NCBI GenBank assembly: GCA_025765595.1
Contig: JAIVFH010000041.1
Location: 1-64,000, forward strand
DNA: 64,000 nucleotides
Direction of reading: 5' to 3'
Source of the DNA: Obelidium mucronatum
Taxonomy: Eukaryota; Chytridiomycota; Chytridiomycetes; Chytridiales; Chytriomycetaceae
Each line of letters opens with the position of its first letter. The stretch's first letter is position 1. Both the position numbers and the translations under genes were made by a program. Shown piece by piece: positions 57,064 through 64,000 of the stretch. The notes beneath the pieces were generated by a model. The model was given only the letters and a program-made list of their open reading frames with translations. It was not told where the DNA came from and made no database searches.

Positions 57064-60031
57064 ATGTCTCTGACAGCGAAGCACTCTCCTGCCCAGAACA
57101 TATCCCCTACAGTATCCACCACCACAAACAATACCGGTAGCTCACTTTCTGCAATCGCGACATCAAACTTAGCCGCCACAAACGCTGCGGGACCGCTGAC
57201 TGCCGCCCTGATCAAGGAATACCTCGCTGCACGAGGTCTAAACAAAACACTGGACGCGTTCAAACTTGAGTTTCTTCAGTATCAGGTTCGTTGATTGCTA
57301 TTGTTTCGATGGGATGGGATGGAACACCTGACCACCACCAACAATGTCAGAAAACTCCACCCATATCAAGCAGACAAGAACTTGCTGATCAACTTGGAAT
57401 TTCAAAACTTATCAAGCAAAACAAAGCTCAAGGTTGAATTCTCTTTTTATTTTCCGTGTTTTTTTGGCTGGTAACACTTTGATATTCTAATCAAAAAATA
57501 CACTTGTGAAACACAACGCGTCATTAGATCAGCCGCTCAAAACCCAAATCGAAATCATTGTCAAATATTTGGTTAGTCGATCTCAAAAAGACTTGCCAGC
57601 AGCATCTTCTCCAACCAGTGGAGCAAAAGTATCTAGTGCGTCAAGACTCAGAACCGGCCAAACTTCTGCTTCGCCCAAAGGAGCCACAGAGACCCAAAAA
57701 ATTCTCTCGAATCAGCAAACGCTACAGCAACTCACCGAACCCCTTGACGCGCCGTCCTCCATTATTTTCAAAACTCCTCTGGGTGGTTTCAGTGCAACAA
57801 ACCCCAGAGCAGTATCCGCGGCCTCGAATAGAGTTACTCCATCTACAACAACAACCAGACCTAGTACAGGAGTATCTCCAAAACGAGGCACAAGTGCAAC
57901 TCCATCAATCACTTCGACTGAAAAAACAATCACATCTCAATCTGCACCAAAAACTACTGTTGCATTTTCAAGAGAAAGTAAAGTCGGTTTTACCGGACCG
58001 ACAAAGACCGCGTTAACAGGACTGGACTTGTCTTCTTCAGAAGACGAATTAGACCAAAACGTTAACAGCAACAACAACATTAAGTTCAACGCCACAAACA
58101 ACAACAACAACAACAACAGCAACAACGATATCGAAGAAGAAGAAATGAGCGGTCAATTGGAAGGATTCCGAAAAAGCTCAAAAGTTCCAAACGGCGTCCA
58201 GTTTGCACCTTCTTCAAAAAAACCCACTTCCTCTGGAACCGTCGAAACTACAATCAATGATGATCTCCACATCATGGATGATTTCGACGACGACGAATAC
58301 AGCATCACAAGCGACCTGGGTGGATCGCTATCAAACCAGCATATTTTAAAAGGCTCCACGCTTGCAGGAAGCACCGCGGGTGGCACATTGATATCGACAC
58401 AAAAAGCATACATGTTGAGGAAGCTTGTGTTTCCAGGAGCGATTGGTGGAAGTGAAGAATCGCGGGCAAAAGGCATGTTTACAGAGGAATGGAAAGGAAA
58501 AGGATTTTGTTTTAGTTCGAATACTGAGCTGGCGTATGGAACTGTTCAAATCAAGGTTTGTTGGGACTTTTTTTTGTTCTTTTTGGTTTCTGTTTTGACG
58601 GAGGAAAATTTTTGTAATAGGGAGGCCCTTGTGGATTATTGGCTTCTGTTCAAGCATACATTCTGAAGCATCTGCTGTTTGTGGAAAAGGCGCATAACAT
58701 CAGGTATGAAATCGCTAATTGCTATTGTTGTAGTTACTAAAAGTAGTTCCTGAATGAGGACAGAGTTGGAAAACTTCGCCCTGGAATCGCACAATGCCAA
58801 ACAGCCCTCATTGATGCCCTTTCAGAAATATTATGGCAAGCCGGAGGGACACGGCATCGGCGTGCGGTTGTCGCAATGTGAGCGCTTTGCATTGTTTCCC
58901 AACCACTCATTTTTTGGTGTGCATTTTGTTTTAGATATAATCCAAACCTGCGTGTGAATGCATCTGTAAACTTACACCGTGAAAAATACACGCCAGATGG
59001 AATCACAGAGAACATGCAACTTTTTGAATTCTATGATGTGAATCAATTGCGGGCGTTTCTTACAGCAAATATCTCCACGGTACGACTACTTCTGCTTCTT
59101 CTCTCCGTTTTTTTTTTTAGTCTTTTTTTTTACTTAGCCATTTTCCCATTTTAGTTCACTGTCAACGATCCAAACAGACATGGATTGATTCAATTACTGT
59201 ACTCTGTAATTTTGAGTCGTGGACCCGAAACCATTCGTGAAGAGGACTTTGATGAATTGGATTGCTCCATGATTGGTCGTCATGGATATTGTACACAGGT
59301 ACCAACCTTTCCGTTTCCTTGGTTGTTGTTGTTGTTTTTTTCTTCTTTTTTTGTGGTGCATTTTTTTGTTAACAAAACATCCCCCACGAAGGAAATGGTT
59401 AATTTAATATTAATGGGACAAGCAATCTCAAACGTTCATGACGGTGATTTCAAACTTGGTGAAGGAGCAGACGTGAAAATTTTGAAAGGAATGAAAAAAA
59501 CATGTCAGTTTGGGTACTTGAGTTTATTCGAACATTACGGGTCTCTCAAGGTGCGGACTTTTTTTTTTGCCCCCTCACCAAACTTATCACTAAAGCCAAA
59601 AAAAAAAAAAAAAAAAAAAAAAAAAACATTTTCATACATACATACAGGTTGGCGAATACTACAAGTCGCCAACCCTGCCAATATTTGTCATTTGTTCGGA
59701 ATCGCATTTCACAGTTCTCTTTTCCCTGGACAAGGATATAATGTTCAAAACAGGGCATCAGACACGGTTACAAGACAAACTGGAGCTTTTCTATTATGAT
59801 GGGCTTGCCAACCAGGATGGAGAGATTTCTTTGGAAATCGTTTTAGGAGACGGAGGCAAAAAGAAGCGATTGGGTGGTGGTGGCGGTGGGCTACCCACGT
59901 CGGACACAGGGAGCAGCAGTGCTAGCGACAGAGGTGGGGATTCATTGACACCTCCATTAGAATTGGTTTTGAAAACAAGATGGCCTGACATCTCGAAAGT
60001 AACTTGGCGCGGATCTGATCCACTCCTTTAA
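57064..60031 (+). CDS. MINDY-3/4-type deubiquitinase with LisH-like N-terminus
   Basis: Cysteine protease cleaving Lys48-linked ubiquitin chains (MINDY family). The N-terminus has a LisH-like helix pair (LTAALIKEYLAARGLNKTLD). A long Ser/Thr/Asn-rich linker with an acidic patch follows. The catalytic domain begins near KAYMLRKLVFPG; its Gln-x-x-Gly-Gly-Pro-Cys motif is split by an intron (VQIK, then GGPCGLLASVQAYILK), and the catalytic His is in ESHFTVLF. It ends with RWPDISKVTWRGSDPLL. About eight introns; one near 59550-59647 holds a ~30-nt poly-A tract. Of the family, MINDY-3/4 (FAM188) fits best. Confidence 0.88.
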
Positions 60032-60120
60032 GTTGTATAGACGCACTTAAAAAAAAAAATAGACAAAAAAACATGGTATTTATTCTTAGAAGACTCGACA
60101 TAAAAAAGCTATAATTTAAT

Positions 60121-61082
60121 TCATACTGCATTATTCACAACCTGCGAATAAAACTGTAATGCACCAGAAGTCAGAGGGACCCACCATTTCGGATCCGCCA
60201 TTTCCAAATCAATCATGGGGTGACGGTAAGAATCTGCAAAGTGGTCATCATGTTTAATGCGCCCAGTGTCCAGGAGTACCTTCATTGCTTCTGTGTTGGA
60301 ATTTTTGAAGGCAAGCAGGTATGCAGCATCATTGCTGAACTTTGGGTTCACATCCTTAATACTCAAAATCGCTTTGACAACCTTGGGATTTCCATTGTCG
60401 GCACCAAAACAAAGTGACATATTGATTCTGATGCGTTGCATTGGTGTTGGGGTTGGACTTCTGTTTATGCTTGAAACAATCAGTTCAACGATTCCTGTCA
60501 GACCATTGCGAGCTGCAATGGCAAGAGCTAGAGTGGGATCCCATACAGCAGACGAAGGAATCCGGTTAAAAAGGGCTTGGAACATGGTCTCATTGTGACT
60601 AATCCAAGCGAGATAAGTGAGAGATAAGTGACAGAAAGAACAAACTTACAGAGCAGCAGCAAGAGCAAGGGCTTTTCCACCTTCCGCCAGAGGATCAACG
60701 CGCAAGTCTTTTAGCAAGAGAGTCACAATGTCGGTACGTCCGGCCTAGGTTTGGGAAGATCATTTGTATTTGTCAGTGGTTTGATTGAACCAAGCAAGAT
60801 CTGACATTTCAAACCAACCTCAGCATTGGCAATCAGGGCTCCAGATTCGAGCATCGATGGATCTACGTCTTTGTGTGCCAGAAGAGTCTTGACAACGTCC
60901 AGATCTCCTGAGAGCAGCCCAGAATATGTTGTTGCAGTGGTTAACTGGGATACAGCTTTTTCAGCAGCGACTGGGGAGACGGCAGTTTCCAGTTCTTCCA
61001 GGTATTTTGCAAGTTGTTCAGAATCTCGTCTTTGAATTGCTCCAAAGATGCGGGCATCTGATGCTGTGGCACTTGTGTTCAT
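60121..61082 (-). CDS. ankyrin-repeat-like protein
   Basis: Degenerate ankyrin repeats, for example LLSGDLDVVKTLLAHKDVDP, AGRTDIVTLLLKDLRVDP, LAIAARNGLTGIVELIVSS and NSNTEAMKVLLDTGRI. Exons lie at about 60839-61082, 60660-60750 and 60121-60598. No catalytic domain or membrane span. Likely a cytosolic protein-binding solenoid; partner unknown. It diverges from ornithine aminotransferase across a 514-nt spacer. Confidence 0.8.
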
Positions 61083-61596
61083 TGGTAGCTTTATTTTTAT
61101 TTGTTTTTTTTTTGCGTTTCTTTCCCTTACATAACCCGAATCCGCTTCATTAAAACGCCTGCTTTATTTTCTATCTGTAACTTGATGCTGTATCAAGCCG
61201 CCAAGACCTGCAAAAATTATAGCTTGCCCAGGGAAATCTTGTTCCGGCTTTACCCGAACAACGTCGCCAACAAAAACTCGTTTACGCAGTGGGAAGGCGT
61301 GGGCAACCAATCGTAGCGTGAAGTTCTATTTATCATTTATTCAAGTCAAGATTATTCCATGATTACAAAAAATCGGTTTCCGCTTCCTTCCTTTTTTTTA
61401 AGCGTCTCCATAAATAGAAAAAGAAACTTCAAAGTAAGTGTGGCGCCAATCGCTCATCTTGCATCCCTCCTCCTCTTGCCATGTAATGCGTTCCAAAAAA
61501 AAGGAGATTTAGTTTCCCGACCGGTTTCTTCCGAAAAACCCCAATTTGCTCATCCACCTTTCAAAATCCAACACGCCAGAAAAAACACCAGAAAAC
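61083..61596. promoter_or_regulatory. divergent intergenic region
   Basis: 514 nt between the ankyrin gene and ornithine aminotransferase, one of the longer spacers in the dense part of the window. Only short open frames occur; no RNA gene or repeat is recognised. Confidence 0.4.
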
Positions 61597-63203
61597 ATGT
61601 CAAGTGCCTTTAGCGACCAACAAACCCCGCAACTCCTCGGCGACGAATCAGCTGCACCATCTCTTGCTCCAAAGAAACTTTCAACCGAAGCTCTGATCGG
61701 TAATTTCGCCAAAGTGCCACATTGACGTCATCAATCATCATCTCACATCCACTCGTTTCCTTTTCTCCCAATCATACAGAAATCGAGCATCAGTATGGAG
61801 CACACAAGTAAGTTACGGTTATCTTGTCGTCAAGACGTCCGTTTCTGACGAAATTTGATGATACAGTTACCACCCACTTCCAGTTGTCTTTTCCAAGGCA
61901 AAAGGCATTTACGTCTGGGATCCAGAAGGTCGATGCTACATGGACTTTTTGTCCGCGTATTCCGCTGTCAACCAAGGTTCCTTTTTCCGTCGTTGTTTTT
62001 TTTTTGGTGTTCTTGTTGTTTTCAAATATATTCACCCACGTTTTTTTTTCTTTGGAAGGTCATGCTCATCCTCGCATTATTCAAACCTTGATTGACCAAG
62101 CAAGTACTCTTTCATTGAGTTCCCGTGCATTCCACAACGACATTTTTGGCCAATACGCCAAATTTGTGACTGAATTCTTTGGCTACGACATGGTCCTTCC
62201 CATGAACACTGGTGCCGAGGCCGTTGAAACCGCCATCAAGCTCGCCCGACGATGGGGATACGATAAAAAGGGGATCGCTCCCAATGAAGCCATCCTGTTG
62301 AGTTGTTCGGAAAACTTTCACGGACGCACCATCTCGATTGTTTCAATGAGTACAGACCCGAGCTCAAGAGTTGGTTTCGGCCCATTTAATGTGAACATGG
62401 GGCCAGTCTGTCCTGGTTCCAGCAATATCCTGAGATACAATAATGCACAGGATTTGGAGAGGGCTTTGGAGGCCCATGGGCCAAACGTGTGTGGTTTCCT
62501 GGTGGAGCCTATTCAAGGAGAGGCGGGTGTTGTGGTGCCAGATCAAGGGTACTTGACCAAATGCTACGAGTTGTGTAAAAAGCACAATGTGTTGTTTATT
62601 GCGGATGAAATCCAGACGGGTCTTGCTCGTAGCGGGAAAATGCTTGCAATCGACCATGAAAACATCAAGGCTGATATTTTGATTCTCGGAAAGGCGCTTT
62701 CTGGTGGTGTCTACCCAGTCTCCGCCGTTCTTGCCTCCAGGGATGTGATGCTCACGATTCGTCCTGGTGAACACGGTTCCACCTATGGTGGAAACCCGCT
62801 TGGTAGTGCTGTGGCAATCACAGCTCTGACTGTCCTGAAGGAAGAAAAGATGGCTGAACACGCCGAGAAGATGGGACTAGTGTTCCGCGAGGCTATGCAA
62901 AAGGAAGTTGAAAGACCAGGTAGTATTGTTGCCAAAGTTCGTGGAATGGGTCTCTTGAACGCTATCGTGATTGAAGAACCAAGGATTGGTGGTGGAAAGG
63001 GTGCTTGGGAAGTGTGTCTCTTGTTGAAGAAGTATGGTCTTCTTGCAAAGCCAACGCATCGAAACATTATTCGATTGGCTCCTCCACTGTGTATCACTGA
63101 GCAGGAAATGCTGAGAGGAATTGAGATTATCAAGCGTGCTCTGCACGACGTAATGACTCTGTCTATGGAAGACATCCACGGTGGTAAAGTGGAAGCTCAT
63201 TGA
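61597..63203 (+). CDS. CAR2: ornithine aminotransferase
   Basis: PLP-dependent enzyme converting ornithine and 2-oxoglutarate to glutamate semialdehyde and glutamate in arginine breakdown. Exon 1 starts [20 protein letters not shown]; a 28-nt exon (61780-61807) encodes [10 protein letters not shown] with its neighbours, then [19 protein letters not shown]. Key blocks: [48 protein letters not shown], and the PLP Lys in [26 protein letters not shown] follows. No mitochondrial presequence is obvious, consistent with the cytosolic fungal enzyme. With CPA1 in the same window, both arginine synthesis and breakdown are represented. Confidence 0.95.
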
Positions 63204-63307
63204 CCAAAGCTGTAACGTAAATAAAAATCCTTTTTAATAAGTAAAGTCAATAATAAGTGATTTTTACAAAACCTCCGAAGAAATCTGACTCACAAAGTTT
63301 GCAAATA

Positions 63308-64000
63308 ATGGCTCGTCCGAAGAAAAGCAAGCTTCTCGAGCAAAACCCAGACACCATTGTCGAACGCCATGGTTTCACGGGGCTCTGTGCAATGCCAACT
63401 GAACTGTTTGATGAAATCTGTGGCCATCTTCGGCCAGTTGATGTTCTGAATTTGGGATGTGCAAACAAGCGTCTTGCGGTGTTGACAGGTACACCATCAA
63501 GGTACGGAGCCCTCCCCCCCACTGCTATTCCATCTATTGAACTTGTTGCCATTAGATTGTGGACCGTGTTCCGGGTTGCCATGGGGTATCCCGCGGTTCC
63601 TCCCTCATATGTTGATCAAATCACTGACAAAAAGATTGTTGTCCTGGCCAGTCGCGTAAGTAGTAACGATCTTTGTTCTATCATCTTGCTTCCGCCTAAA
63701 GCTTCATTTTTGTGAAATCTGGCTGTAAGATGGGTTGCTTCTTCTGTACTACAAAAGGGAAGAAAATCGTGTGGAGCGCAATGAAGAGAGTGTGCGCAAA
63801 GTGCACAAACAAGGCTGGAACAATTGGAGTAACTGAGTTGGGAACCATAGATCCCGTGTTTGCCCGATGGTGTATCGACATGGAGAGTGCAAAGTCGACC
63901 TCAACCTTCAATCGCAAGAACCAGCTTGCCGAGATTCGTGCAAATCGACGTGCTGAAATCATTAAAAGGTATTTATCTCTCTCTCTCCTCTTGAACCATG
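63308..64000 (+). CDS. F-box protein, 3' end beyond window
   Basis: Starts MARPKKSKLLEQNP; an F-box follows (LCAMPTELFDEICGHLRPVD, then VLNLGCANKRLAVL). After an intron at about 63657-63730 there are paired cysteines (MGCFFCTTKGKK, VCAKCTNKAG) that may form a zinc site. The frame is open to a likely 5' splice site at about 63969, so the gene is partial here. Probably an SCF substrate adaptor; target unknown. Confidence 0.75.

Overview
The window is nuclear DNA from a compact, intron-rich eukaryote, most likely an early-diverging fungus such as a chytrid. Fungal pointers are a lanosterol synthase, a mitochondrial arginine-type carbamoyl-phosphate synthase small subunit, a DUF1769 (fungal-domain) protein, a recyclin-type F-box/Sec10 protein ending in a CaaX box, and an OCH1-like GT32 enzyme. 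The B12-dependent methylmalonyl-CoA mutase argues against Dikarya and fits early-diverging lineages. The standard code works throughout. Most introns are about 50-100 nt, GT-AG. The assignment is inference; no rRNA or marker gene is present.

Layout. Positions 1-5.9 kb are a transposon graveyard: a direct-repeat pair, broken CENP-B/pogo-like transposase pieces, a PIF/Harbinger-type MITE with TAA target duplication, and short tandem repeats. From 5.97 kb genes are densely packed: methylmalonyl-CoA mutase (+), a PPR protein and methylthioribose-1-phosphate isomerase (-), glucose-6-phosphate dehydrogenase and YIF1 (+), a truncated and a full recyclin in tandem (-), unknown family copy 1 (+), a 2OG-Fe(II) oxygenase and a DUF1769 protein (-), an M28 vacuolar-type protease (+), then a minus-strand block: mitochondrial protein bS6m, lanosterol synthase, glycogenin, a coiled-coil protein (possibly the glycogenin C-terminus), a very small protein and CPA1. 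From 40.2 kb a plus-strand block follows: VPS53, an AN1 zinc-finger protein, and peroxiredoxins 1 and 2. Then come unknown family copy 2 (-), peroxiredoxin 3 and a sirtuin (+), unknown family copy 3 (+), a GT32 enzyme (-), a methyltransferase-like polyQ protein (+), a multi-zinc-finger protein (-), a MINDY-type deubiquitinase (+), an ankyrin protein (-), ornithine aminotransferase (+) and an F-box protein running off the end.

Themes. The most novel element is a family of three almost identical intronless genes (about 292 codons) of unrecognised function, sharing a conserved promoter with repeated GCCTC boxes; two copies form an inverted repeat around peroxiredoxin 3 and the sirtuin. That neighbourhood holds three 2-Cys peroxiredoxins with different N-termini (nuclear-like, mitochondrial, cytosolic), suggesting compartment partitioning after duplication. 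Several same-strand genes are separated by only 15-35 nt with polyadenylation signals overlapping the next gene, and one divergent pair has ATGs 23 nt apart. Two genes contain 15-nt microexons and one has a first coding exon of just ATG. GC-rich islands sit in the 5' coding parts of several otherwise AT-rich genes. All gene models were built by eye from splice signals and family conservation, so internal exon borders are less certain than starts and stops.
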